A stretch of 36,873 nucleotides of DNA from Candidatus Scatosoma pullicola (GTDB lineage Bacteria > Bacillota > Clostridia > Christensenellales > Borkfalkiaceae). Of the stretch, positions 6,902 through 14,688 are shown in pieces. Numbering within the stretch: the stretch's first letter is position 1; the number at the start of each line of letters is the position of its first letter. The translations under genes and the position numbers were made by a program. Under the pieces are notes generated by a model. It saw only the letters and a list, made by a program, of their open reading frames with translations. It was not told the DNA's origin and made no database searches. The DNA lies in the NCBI GenBank assembly GCA_018712725.1, contig DVGN01000095.1:1-36873 (forward strand), written 5' to 3'.

Positions 6902-8109
6902 TAAAATTCTCCTTTTAATGTTTTTTCGTAATTTTCGATTAGAATTTGATGAACTATTTTTTTCGGCAAGCAAATCTTAAAATTAAATTTGAAACATTCC
7001 AAAGTATAATCGCCTATGGGTTGATCGCCTTCAAAATCCATGAATCTCGTAAACTGTATGCCTCGTTTCGCCTTCATAGTAATTTCATCCGAATACTTTT
7101 TTATATCATCCGCTATAGGCTCAATAAGCCCCTTTTCAAGTAATGAAGAAAATGTGGCTTTATAATAATCCTTTTTAATAAAAAAGTTTTTATAAAGATA
7201 ATCTCGTGCTTTATTGGTTCCACCGAAGAAGTCAAGTTCATTTTCGATTTCTCCTGTCGAAACCTCCTCAAAATAAATCACATTATTTATATCATATCTC
7301 CCTGTTTCAGCCCAAACGGATTCCATTTTTTCATAATAAATGCCTGTACCATCATAACAAATACTTTTGTTTCCATAACCCTCTTGGACCATCACACTCA
7401 ACATCAAAGGGAATACATCTTCCGCCTTTTTTCGTCTGTCCTCAGTTAAATTTTTACCGAGTAACGACTTTCCAAAACTCTTTAACACATCCGCCCTGAA
7501 CGCATCTTCTGTAAGTTGTTTATATAAAGATACGATTTCTTCTCTTTTATATAATTTTTCAGGTGCATCAAAAAATCTTTTCTTGTCTCCATTTTCAAAC
7601 TTATACGGAAGATATACGGACGAATAGATAAACTCGCCGTCTTGAAAAGGGTTTTCTATTGTACCAACATTTTTTTTCGCGTCCTCATCTTCTTGATCCG
7701 ATATTGTATATAACGAATCGGAAAAAGCAATACTTTCACTCTTGCCGACAATCCTCGCTTCTATAAGATCGATTAAAACATTTTTCTCTTCTTCCGTTAA
7801 ATTCCTCAAAGGCGATTCCGTTTCGACTGCTTCCGTAAATAGTTCGTCTAACGTACAACCGATAACTCTTGAAATTGCAACAAGTGTAGGTATATTCGGA
7901 AACGCTTCTTTATTAAGCCATTTGTAAACATTTTTAGTCGATTTAGTCGACTCAGTCTCGTGTCCTGCGTATCCCAATTTTTCCATAACCTCTTTTGCAA
8001 ATTTTGCCTGATTGTATCTGCACTCTTCTTTCCGTTTGTCTATATATCTTTGGATTCGAGCGCTAAGACATTCTTTGCAAATATCTGATAAAGACCTATT
8101 AGTTTTCAT
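6901..8109 (-). CDS. XRE-type helix-turn-helix protein with large unknown C-terminal domain
   Basis: A 402-residue protein. Residues about 35-95 form a Cro/C1-type helix-turn-helix (NQAKFAKEVMEKLGY, then NVYKWLNKEAFPNIPTLVAI and GCTLDELF). The remaining 300 residues are charged, mostly soluble, without a motif I recognise. A sensing or effector domain would fit, as in regulators of defence islands and mobile elements, but nothing proves it. The ATG at 8109 has GGAG eight bases upstream, and a good promoter with palindromes lies at 8142-8170. It is the first gene of the AT-rich operon and coupled to the next by TAATG. Base composition is far lower in GC than the neighbours, which suggests horizontal acquisition. 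Confidence 0.8.
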   Translation of the reverse strand: MKTNRSLSDICKECLSARIQRYIDKRKEECRYNQAKFAKEVMEKLGYAGHETESTKSTKNVYKWLNKEAFPNIPTLVAISRVIGCTLDELFTEAVETESPLRNLTEEEKNVLIDLIEARIVGKSESIAFSDSLYTISDQEDEDAKKNVGTIENPFQDGEFIYSSVYLPYKFENGDKKRFFDAPEKLYKREEIVSLYKQLTEDAFRADVLKSFGKSLLGKNLTEDRRKKAEDVFPLMLSVMVQEGYGNKSICYDGTGIYYEKMESVWAETGRYDINNVIYFEEVSTGEIENELDFFGGTNKARDYLYKNFFIKKDYYKATFSSLLEKGLIEPIADDIKKYSDEITMKAKRGIQFTRFMDFEGDQPIGDYTLECFKFNFKICLPKKIVHQILIENYEKTLKGEF

Positions 8110-8119
8110 TTTTTTTCTC

Positions 8120-8160
8120 CAAGTTTAGTTAACTTGCACATATACTATCACTTTTAAGTG
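8120..8160. promoter_or_regulatory. two inverted repeats at the XRE-gene promoter, candidate operators
   Basis: CACTT-TT-AAGTG (8149-8160) is a perfect inverted repeat lying in the spacer between -35 and -10. CAAGTT-TAGTT-AACTTG (8120-8136) lies between the -10 and the ribosome site. Both occlude transcription if bound, the normal arrangement for autorepression by an XRE protein. The two half-sites (CACTT, CAAGTT) are related but not identical, so they may be one operator family. Confidence 0.55.
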
Positions 8161-8170
8161 GAAATGTAAA
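8142..8170 (-). promoter_or_regulatory. promoter of the three-gene AT-rich operon
   Basis: Leftward TTTACA (8170-8165), 17-base spacer, TAGTAT (8147-8142), 33 bases before the XRE ATG. Five of six and five of six matches to consensus, with an inverted repeat inside the spacer. Confidence 0.7.
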
Positions 8171-8254
8171 GCTTTTTTCTTGTCATAATATTAAGTTTTT
8201 TCTCTTTATAAGGGAAATAAAGTTTATTATATTTATATTACGTTTATCTTCAAT

Positions 8255-8291
8255 AAAACAAAGCGGAGCCTTTTAAGCTCCGCTTTGTTTT
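8255..8291. terminator. bidirectional terminator after the esterase gene
   Basis: A perfect 15-bp stem (8255-8269 with 8277-8291) with a seven-base loop and T4 on both ends. It ends the leftward esterase operon 55 bases past its stop codon, so the AT-rich operon needs its own promoter. It forms the right edge of the AT-rich island. Confidence 0.9.
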
Positions 8292-8346
8292 ACACATTTT
8301 GCTTACTATTCTTAAAGTCCGTTTACTTGCCAACCAAACTATTAAA

Positions 8347-9180
8347 TCAGAACTTTTCCACGCAATAGGAGCGGAAGAAATCAGCGCAGTCGCTTGTCCA
8401 TTGCGCGTTCTTGCGCATAAACGGCGCGCAGGCGGGATTTATCTCCCAATCGCAGGTGGACGCGCCGTGATCCCCCTTCGGATAAACGTGCAGTTCGTAG
8501 GGGATCTTGTTTCTTTGCAGCGAAAGGGCAAAAAGCAGAGTGTTTTCGGGCGGCACGCAGCTGTCCTCCACCGTCGTCCACAAAAACGCGGGCGGCGTGT
8601 CCTCCGTGACCCGGTCTTCGAGCGAAAGCTCCTTTTCGAGCTCCGCCTTCGCCTCCTCCGTGTATCCGTCGAGCAGATTTTTATAGGAATCCGCATGGCA
8701 CGTCTTATGGGAAATGACGGGATAGGCGAGTCCCACCGCCCTGGGACGGCAGTCGAGATCCATTCCCGTCTTCTGCTTCACGCACTGCCATTCGACGGCG
8801 AGATCGGCGGTCAGATGCCCGCCCGCGGAAAAGCCCACGACGAAGATCTCGTCCGGATTGACGTGCATCTTCTCCGCGTTTTTCTTCACGTAATCGACCG
8901 CTGCGGCGACCTCGGCGAGCTGTTCGGGATAACGTACCCCGTCGGGGTTGCAGAGATAGGTGAGAACGCATACCTGGTACCCCTTTGCGAAGAAACGGCT
9001 GGCGACGGGCACGCCTTCTCTCTTGCTGACCATCCAGTACCCGCCGCCGGGAACGACGACGACCATGGGACGCCGCCACTCGGGCGCGGGCTGGTCATAG
9101 GGGGCGTCGGCGAGCAGAAATTCCAGTTCGCCCCCTTCCACGTCATAATTGTCTTTGAGTTGCACTTTATATGTATTCAT
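8347..9180 (-). CDS. alpha/beta-hydrolase, probable carbohydrate or acetyl esterase
   Basis: A 277-residue single-domain hydrolase of the acetyl-esterase/BD-FAE type. The oxyanion loop PGGGY lies at 44-48, the nucleophile elbow GFSAGG places Ser118, and Asp206 (in VEDSCVPPEN) and His238 (in KGDHGAS) complete the triad. No signal peptide is visible, so it acts in the cytoplasm, perhaps deacetylating imported oligosaccharides. The ATG at 9180 has GGGAGG eight bases upstream; the open frame continues upstream into the deaminase gene in another register and is not used. It is last in a run after the LTA-synthase-like and deaminase genes, 76 bases behind the latter. Substrate unknown. Confidence 0.85.
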   Translation of the reverse strand: MNTYKVQLKDNYDVEGGELEFLLADAPYDQPAPEWRRPMVVVVPGGGYWMVSKREGVPVASRFFAKGYQVCVLTYLCNPDGVRYPEQLAEVAAAVDYVKKNAEKMHVNPDEIFVVGFSAGGHLTADLAVEWQCVKQKTGMDLDCRPRAVGLAYPVISHKTCHADSYKNLLDGYTEEAKAELEKELSLEDRVTEDTPPAFLWTTVEDSCVPPENTLLFALSLQRNKIPYELHVYPKGDHGASTCDWEINPACAPFMRKNAQWTSDCADFFRSYCVEKF

Positions 9181-9256
9181 GGAAAAAACCTCCCAAAAAA
9201 TTTCGTCTGAAAACTCCGTTCGGGCGCGGCGCGCCGTTCCGGCGATGCCCGCCCGT

Positions 9257-9745
9257 TCAATTTTTCGTCCGCCGGGCAAAATACGCCCGCAGCACGTCCA
9301 GACTCTCCTCCCGAAGGACGCCGCCCAGCGTCTCCGGCCCTCTTCCCATGCCCCGGAACACCGTGCCGCAGCAATCGCACCCCTCTTCGCCGAGCAGGGC
9401 GCACAGATCCCTGTCCGACGCGCCGTAAACGAGCCGCCCCAGCTTTGCCCATACCATGGCGCCGCAGCACATGCAACACGGCTCGCAGCTGGAATAGAGG
9501 GTATATCCCCCGAGATCGGCAATGCCCGTCTCCGCGCAGAATTTTTCGATGAGTCCGACTTCCGCATGACGGGTGAAATCGTGCGCGGTGTAAATCTCGT
9601 TCTCCCGTTCGCAGACGATGCGTCCGCCGCGGACGAGCAGGGCGCCGAAAGGCTCGTTTCCGCGCTCCGCCGCCGATTTCGCGAGCGCGATCGCCCGCCG
9701 CATGAAAAATTCGTCCTCTTCCCGCCCGTTTTCCCGTTTCTTCAT
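9257..9745 (-). CDS. cytidine/deoxycytidylate-type deaminase (guanine or nucleoside deaminase)
   Basis: A 162-residue zinc deaminase. HAE at 60-62 gives the zinc ligand His60 and proton shuttle Glu62; PCCMC at 89-93 supplies Cys90 and Cys93. The surrounding NEPFGALLV and HDFTRHAEVGLI resemble guanine and general nucleoside deaminases more than the tRNA deaminase TadA, but TadA cannot be excluded from sequence alone. A Cys cluster near 123-126 (CDCC) is unusual. The ATG at 9745 has GGAGAGAAGG just upstream, 12 bases after the LTA-synthase-like stop, so the two genes are coupled. Confidence 0.85.
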   Translation of the reverse strand: MKKRENGREEDEFFMRRAIALAKSAAERGNEPFGALLVRGGRIVCERENEIYTAHDFTRHAEVGLIEKFCAETGIADLGGYTLYSSCEPCCMCCGAMVWAKLGRLVYGASDRDLCALLGEEGCDCCGTVFRGMGRGPETLGGVLREESLDVLRAYFARRTKN

Positions 9746-9757
9746 CCTTCTCTCCTT

Positions 9758-12052
9758 TCAGGGCAGGCGGACGTAGCGGAATACCTGCCCGTCCTTGACG
9801 ACGTTTCCGAAAATCGGGCGCTTGGAGAAATAATCCAGCCGGTACATCTCTTCCAGCATCTCCTGCTTGCCGTAATATTGCAGGCTGTCCTTCAAAAACT
9901 CCGTCACGTTTTCGGGGAATCCCTCCTCCGAATAGAGGGTGCTTTCGTAGTCGTACTGCGTCCAGCTGCCGTCCGCCTCCTTCACGGAGACGGTGATGCC
10001 GTCGTAATAAATATCGTTCGTGAAGATGCCCGATTCCCGGCTGACGAACACGCTTGTCCGATCGGAAAGCATGCTCACCCCCTGGAAGAGGTTGAGGTTA
10101 TAATCGAAACCGACGAGATGCAGAAGGGTGGGCATCACGTCGAAAGTACAGGCGAATTTATCCACCGTGCGCCCGCCCTGCAAGGGGCTGTCCGTGTTCT
10201 CGGAGGCGGTGAAATCCATCGCGTGGTACCCTTCGTAAAAGCCGTCCGCAGACACCTTGCAGTCCATGCTGCCGCCATACCAGAGGAAACAGGGCAGATT
10301 GTAGAGGGCGGTGTTCCAGGGCTCCCCTTCCGGCACCCCTTTGAGGATATAATTCTGATTGTGATAATACGCCGAATGGTCGGCATAGAAGAAGAACGCC
10401 GTATCGTCCAGCTGCCCCGTCCTTTCGAGGTCGTACACGAGGGAATTGACCGCTTCGTCCAGATCCATCAGCCCCGCCTGATACCGCTTGTAACGCAGGT
10501 ATATGTTCCAGAGCTCCTCCTCCGAATAGGGCGACGTCCCGGGATCCGTGTCCAGAAAAATCCCCTTGTCCGCCACGAAGGTCTGCGGATAGTCGTCGAT
10601 GATCTCGTAATATTTCTCGAAGCCCTTGACCGTACATTCTTCGGAAAAGCGCTCTCTCGCCTCCGCGCGCTCCTCTTCCGTCATGTCCGGATAGGTCTCG
10701 AAGGGATAGTCGCCGTTTTCGATGAGGTCGTCGTAACCGCCGTGGGAGGAGAGGGTCATCTGCATGGAGAAGAACGCCCCGTCCCCCTCCGCCTTATAGG
10801 TGTATTCGGGGAAATAATTTTCCGTCACCTGCGCGTCCTTGTCGAAATCGTAAAATCCGTCCTTGACGATCGTCCCGTCCTCGTCGCAGTTGTCCAGAGC
10901 GGGCATATCGTCGAGAAAATGCGCCGTATCGAATCCGAATACGCCCCCCGCCCCGTAGGTCACGTCGCGGTTGTAAAAGCTGCGCGTGTTGGCGTGGAAA
11001 TAGTTGGAGGTATAGCCCGCCGCCCCCAAGAGGTTGGGCAGGGTGAAGGCGAGATCGGAATCCTGCAGTCTCGTCGCGGGATCGCTGTTGACGGGATAGC
11101 TGCCGAGGACGGAGAGCGCCTCCGAATGGTTGGTCTTGTCCCGCGCGTAATATTCGGTAAAGGCGATCCCCTCCGTCGCCATCTCGTACAGGGTGGGGGT
11201 ATATTCTTCGTTGATGCCGTACCATTCCCCCGACTCGATGACGATGAGCACGATGTTCTTGCCTTCCAGCGTACCCGTATAGATATTGTCGCCGTAGGCG
11301 GACGAACTCATCTCCCCTTCCGCAAAATAGCTGTCCAAAGCGGACAGTTCCAGCCGCTCTTCCGAAGGCTCGTCCCCGCCGAAAAGAGAGCCGATCGCGT
11401 TGGATATGTTCATGAAATAGAAGCCGAAAAAGCCGAACTTTTTCAGCGCCTTGGCGGGGATGAACTGCGTCGTGTACAGCAGTTCGTCGTTGTTGTAATC
11501 GGCAAGCTCGTCCGAGATCCCCGTGCCGCGGAAGGAACCGACGGTCGCCTGGTAGAGGATGAGCGCCGCGTTCTCCCCGATGATACAGCAGACGAGAAGC
11601 AGAATGACGGCGTTTTTCGCAAACCGGACGCGGGGGGTATGGATAAAGCGGCGGAGCAGAATCATCCCCGTCATCTCCGCGGCGTATAAGAGGAGCAGCC
11701 CCGCCAAAAGCCACCAGTTCACGAATTCGGAATTGAACACGCCCCCCACTTCCTTGGCGAGATTGAGCATGTTCAGGCTGAACACCATGCCGCTCATGCT
11801 GTACAGAGCTTCGTTGATAAAGCAGACGACGAGCTGGATGAAGAGCAGAACTCCGTTGATCGCGATGGACGCGGTCTCGGAGGGGACGATGAAAATGAGC
11901 AGCGCGATGCCCAGGATAAAGGCGAGATCGATGCCCCAATAGGACGGAATCACCCCCATGCCCATCACGGCGAAGGAGATGATTTCGAAAAGCGCCGCCG
12001 TCACGGCGTATAACAGCGCATACAGCGCTTTCTTTTTGAGCAGTTTTTCCAT
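9758..12052 (-). CDS. LTA-synthase-family membrane sulfatase/phosphoglycerol transferase
   Basis: A 764-residue membrane protein with about five N-terminal transmembrane helices (within residues 10-170) and a large extracellular sulfatase-type domain from about 265. VIESGE places metal ligand Glu273, KTNHSE the catalytic Thr307, and ADHS the metal ligands Asp558 and His559, the pattern of LtaS and related phosphoglycerol transferases. It would add glycerol-phosphate to lipid anchors or glycans on the outer face of the membrane. The ATG at 12052 is preferred over a GTG two codons upstream. It is longer than S. aureus LtaS (646), mostly from insertions around residues 400-520. The true acceptor is unknown. 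Confidence 0.87.
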   Translation of the reverse strand: MEKLLKKKALYALLYAVTAALFEIISFAVMGMGVIPSYWGIDLAFILGIALLIFIVPSETASIAINGVLLFIQLVVCFINEALYSMSGMVFSLNMLNLAKEVGGVFNSEFVNWWLLAGLLLLYAAEMTGMILLRRFIHTPRVRFAKNAVILLLVCCIIGENAALILYQATVGSFRGTGISDELADYNNDELLYTTQFIPAKALKKFGFFGFYFMNISNAIGSLFGGDEPSEERLELSALDSYFAEGEMSSSAYGDNIYTGTLEGKNIVLIVIESGEWYGINEEYTPTLYEMATEGIAFTEYYARDKTNHSEALSVLGSYPVNSDPATRLQDSDLAFTLPNLLGAAGYTSNYFHANTRSFYNRDVTYGAGGVFGFDTAHFLDDMPALDNCDEDGTIVKDGFYDFDKDAQVTENYFPEYTYKAEGDGAFFSMQMTLSSHGGYDDLIENGDYPFETYPDMTEEERAEARERFSEECTVKGFEKYYEIIDDYPQTFVADKGIFLDTDPGTSPYSEEELWNIYLRYKRYQAGLMDLDEAVNSLVYDLERTGQLDDTAFFFYADHSAYYHNQNYILKGVPEGEPWNTALYNLPCFLWYGGSMDCKVSADGFYEGYHAMDFTASENTDSPLQGGRTVDKFACTFDVMPTLLHLVGFDYNLNLFQGVSMLSDRTSVFVSRESGIFTNDIYYDGITVSVKEADGSWTQYDYESTLYSEEGFPENVTEFLKDSLQYYGKQEMLEEMYRLDYFSKRPIFGNVVKDGQVFRYVRLP

Positions 12053-12164
12053 AGACACTCTTTGCTTTCCGGTTTCCGCCGCAAACTTCCGCCTTTTGAT
12101 ATCTTGCGGAAAAACGGCGGATTTTATCCGAAACGAAGGGGGCAGGGCTGCGGCTGCCGCATTA

Positions 12165-13484
12165 CTATGCCCTGAAAAATTCCCGGTAGACGGCGCGGAT
12201 GCAGTCGGCGCAGTCGGCGTTGTCCACCCCGACGATGATGTTCAGCTCGCTGGAGCCCTGGTCGATCATGATGACGTTGATCCCCGCGTCCGAAAGGGAC
12301 CTGAACAGCCGGGCGGCGGTGCCGACGGCGTTCGCCATCCCGTGCCCCACCGTCGCCACGAGCGCGATCCCCTCATGGGTGCGCACCGAATCGGGTCTGA
12401 CCTCCGCGCGGATGTCCGAAACGATCTTTTCCAGCACCCCGCCCGCGAGATATTTGTCGTCGATGACGATGGAGAGGGTGTCGATGCCCGTGGGCAGATG
12501 TTCGAAGGAGACGCCGTAGCGGCTGAGGATGCCCAGCACCTTTTCCGCGAAGCCGATCTCCCCGTTCATCATGGATTTTTCGAGAAAGATGACGGTGAAA
12601 TCCTTCTTTCCCGCGATGCCCGTGACGGCGCCCCCGCTCCGGCTGCGGCGCGCCGAAGAGACGATGAGCGTCCCTTCGTCCTCCGGGCGGAAGGTGTTGC
12701 AGATGCGGATGGGAATGCCCGCGCTGCGCACGGGGAAGATGGATTCGCTGTGCAGGACGTTCGCGCCCATGTAGGAAAGTTCCCTCAGTTCCTGATAGGA
12801 CACTTCGCGGATGCACTCGGGCGAAGAGACGATGCGCGGATCGCAGGCGAAAAAGCCGCTGACGTCCGTCCAGTTTTCGTACAGGGAGGCGCGCACCGCC
12901 CGCGCCACGACCGAGCCGGAAATATCGCTTCCGCCCCGGGAAAAGGTCTTTATCTTTCCGTCCGCGCCCGACCCGTAAAAGCCGGGAATGACCGCGTTCG
13001 GGTACCTGCGGAGCGCCGCCGCGGCCTTTATGTACGACTCGTCGTCCAGCGTGCCCTCCGCCGAAAAAAAGACGACGTCCTTCGCGTCCACGAACGGCCA
13101 GCCGAGCAGGGCGGACATGACGCGCGCGGCGAGATATTCCCCGCGGGAAGCGCAGTAATCCCTGCCCGCCCCCGCGCGGATCTCCTTTTCGATGCGGTCG
13201 AGTTCCCCGCGCATGCCGACGTCTTTGCCGATCTCCTTTTCGATCCCCTCGAACCGGGCGCGGACGCGGGAAAAGATCTCGCCGAAATCCTCTCCCGAAG
13301 AGGCGAGATCGTGACAGCGATAGAGGAGATCGGTGATCTTCACGTCCCCGCCGAACCGCTTTCCGGGGGCGGAAACGACGACGTAGCGGCGCTGCGGATC
13401 GGCGCGGACGATGTCTGCCGCGCGGCGCATGATATTGCCGTCCGCCATGGACGTGCCGCCGAATTTGCATACCTTGATGTCCAT
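12165..13484 (-). CDS. aspartate kinase
   Basis: A 439-residue monofunctional aspartokinase, first step of lysine, methionine and threonine synthesis. KFGGTS at 7-12 is the ATP/aspartate-site signature, SRGGSDISG is present mid-protein, and two C-terminal ACT domains (one around FEHLPTGIDTLSIVIDD, one around VGHGMANAVGTAARL to INVIMIDQGSSELNI) are expected to bind amino-acid effectors. Start at 13484 by GGGAGA six bases upstream and the family N-terminus; the frame runs further 5' across the CdaR-anchor micro-gene and is rejected there. It follows that micro-gene by 82 bases, with a GC hairpin just before its ribosome site. Confidence 0.92.
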   Translation of the reverse strand: MDIKVCKFGGTSMADGNIMRRAADIVRADPQRRYVVVSAPGKRFGGDVKITDLLYRCHDLASSGEDFGEIFSRVRARFEGIEKEIGKDVGMRGELDRIEKEIRAGAGRDYCASRGEYLAARVMSALLGWPFVDAKDVVFFSAEGTLDDESYIKAAAALRRYPNAVIPGFYGSGADGKIKTFSRGGSDISGSVVARAVRASLYENWTDVSGFFACDPRIVSSPECIREVSYQELRELSYMGANVLHSESIFPVRSAGIPIRICNTFRPEDEGTLIVSSARRSRSGGAVTGIAGKKDFTVIFLEKSMMNGEIGFAEKVLGILSRYGVSFEHLPTGIDTLSIVIDDKYLAGGVLEKIVSDIRAEVRPDSVRTHEGIALVATVGHGMANAVGTAARLFRSLSDAGINVIMIDQGSSELNIIVGVDNADCADCIRAVYREFFRA

Positions 13485-13494
13485 AAAATCTCCC

Positions 13495-13511
13495 GGCGCC
13501 CTCCGGGCGCC
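13495..13511 (-). other. GC hairpin directly before the aspartate kinase ribosome site
   Basis: A perfect 7-bp stem (GGCGCCC with GGGCGCC) with a three-base loop ends five bases before GGGAGA. TTTT follows nine bases downstream, but too far for a clean terminator. It may damp or insulate aspartate kinase translation. I see no lysine riboswitch (the region is too short). Confidence 0.35.
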
Positions 13512-13566
13512 TCTCTCTTTATCCATATGCGCCGTCTGCCGCGCGGCGTGCGCGCCCCGCTTGCGC

Positions 13567-13674
13567 TCAGATGTTGAGGAAGATGACGACGAGCACCGCA
13601 AGCGCCGCGGAAATGAGTTTTATCCACAGCTTGCGGACGAATACGTTTTTAAGAAATTTCGCAAAACCGTTCAC
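13567..13674 (-). CDS. 35-residue membrane micro-protein, CdaR (YbbR) anchor-like remnant
   Basis: Too short for ordinary gene calling, but strongly supported. GGAGG (13687-13683) lies exactly eight bases before a GTG at 13674, 18 bases after the cdaA stop. The 35 codons encode MNGFAKFLKNVF, then VRKLWIKLISAALAV and a hydrophobic LVVIFLNI end before TGA. This is the N-terminal anchor of CdaR/YbbR, whose usual form is a basic amphipathic start plus WLKLISLLLA-type helix, and cdaR normally follows cdaA directly. All four extracytoplasmic YbbR domains are missing. It may be a decayed cdaR, or a retained membrane anchor able to contact the CdaA membrane segment. The similarity is from memory. Confidence 0.68.
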   Translation of the reverse strand: MNGFAKFLKNVFVRKLWIKLISAALAVLVVIFLNI

Positions 13675-13692
13675 GGTATTTTCCTCCCCGGT

Positions 13693-14580
13693 TCAGCCCG
13701 AAATGCGCCTGTCCTTCCTGTCGGACAGCGGAAGTTCCTGCCAATAATAATCGCGCAGCGCGCTCTGCAAAATGTCGTAATCGGCATACCGCTGCACGTT
13801 CCCCTGCTTGATGACGGAGATGATGCCCGTCTCTTCGGAGACGACCAGAGACACGACGTTGGCGACCTCCGTGATGCCGATGCCGGCGCGGTGACGGGTG
13901 CCGAATTCCTTGGGATAGCTCGTCTTCTGGGTCAGGGGCAGAAAGCAGCCCGCCGCCTGGATCTTGTGCCCGCGGATGATCATCGCCCCGTCGTGCAGGG
14001 GGGCCTTGGGGAAGAAAATCCCTTCGATGAGTTGGGTGGAGATCTCCGCGTCCAGCATGACGCCGCTTTGCAGCACCTGCTTGGGCAGATTGCCCTTGGA
14101 GAGGATGATCAGCGCCCCCACGTTGTTTTTGGACATGTTTTGCAGCGCCTTGATGATGTCGGAGATGCAGCGCTCCACGTCTGCGGGCGTCCTGCCGCTT
14201 TCCGATCCGTTCGCGGGCTTCTCCGCCTTTTCCGAACGCGGGTTATGCACGTCCCAGAGGCTCTTTTTCACCTCTACGTTGAAGAGGATGAGCATGAACA
14301 GCGACAGCAGCATGACGAAATAGAGATAGAACTGCGAATCGATGAGCGGCGTGGCAAACTGCATGACGCCCACCACGACCAACAGCACCCAATACAGGAT
14401 CATCAGCCGCGTCGCGTCGTTGTCCCTCAGCACTTTGGAAACATAATAGATGAGCAGAAAAAAGAGGATGATTTCCGCCGCATAACTCACCGAAAAGCCG
14501 GTGAAAAAATCGATGAGTCCGTCGCCGAATCTCGTCAGCCCATCGATAAAGGCGGACGCCGCCAGGGCGTATGTGTTCAT
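13693..14580 (-). CDS. cdaA: diadenylate cyclase CdaA
   Basis: A 295-residue membrane enzyme that makes cyclic di-AMP from two ATP. Three transmembrane helices lie at about 34-50, 58-77 and 84-100. The DAC domain carries the DGA motif at 197-199 and RHR at 229-231, both needed for ATP binding and catalysis. Cyclic di-AMP controls potassium and osmolyte transport and cell-wall balance, so the nearby LTA-synthase-like gene fits a cell-envelope context. The ATG at 14580 has GGAGGAG six bases upstream. The usual operon order is cdaA-cdaR-glmM; here only a 35-residue cdaR-like anchor follows, then aspartate kinase. A GC hairpin lies in the leader (14594-14616). Confidence 0.95.
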   Translation of the reverse strand: MNTYALAASAFIDGLTRFGDGLIDFFTGFSVSYAAEIILFFLLIYYVSKVLRDNDATRLMILYWVLLVVVGVMQFATPLIDSQFYLYFVMLLSLFMLILFNVEVKKSLWDVHNPRSEKAEKPANGSESGRTPADVERCISDIIKALQNMSKNNVGALIILSKGNLPKQVLQSGVMLDAEISTQLIEGIFFPKAPLHDGAMIIRGHKIQAAGCFLPLTQKTSYPKEFGTRHRAGIGITEVANVVSLVVSEETGIISVIKQGNVQRYADYDILQSALRDYYWQELPLSDRKDRRISG

Positions 14581-14593
14581 ATTTCTCCTCCCG

Positions 14594-14616
14594 TCGGGCG
14601 GGAGTTCCCCGCCCGA
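14594..14616 (-). other. GC hairpin in the cdaA leader
   Basis: A perfect 9-bp stem (14594-14602 with 14608-14616), five-base loop, ends shortly before the cdaA ribosome site. No T-run follows, so it is not a simple terminator. It could act as a leader control element or be an intercistronic stabiliser after holA. Confidence 0.4.
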
Positions 14617-14688
14617 TAGCGAAATTTTTCTCGATCTTGTCCCGATCGCCCGGCGCGGGGCTGCGCCCGGCACCCGATACCCGCGCGT

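Noticed and set aside
9257-9745. Calling the deaminase TadA (tRNA adenosine deaminase)
   Set aside because: The HAE and PCxxC residues fit both; NEPFGALLV and the RHAEVGLI context are closer to guanine/nucleoside deaminases, and no other tRNA genes are nearby.
9149-11689. An 846-codon plus-strand open frame opposite the LTA-synthase-like gene
   Set aside because: Mirror of the real gene on the minus strand, whose catalytic motifs and start signal are clear.
13485-13566. Lysine riboswitch before aspartate kinase
   Set aside because: Only 82 bases separate the genes, and no lysine-riboswitch secondary structure or conserved motif is visible; only one short GC stem.
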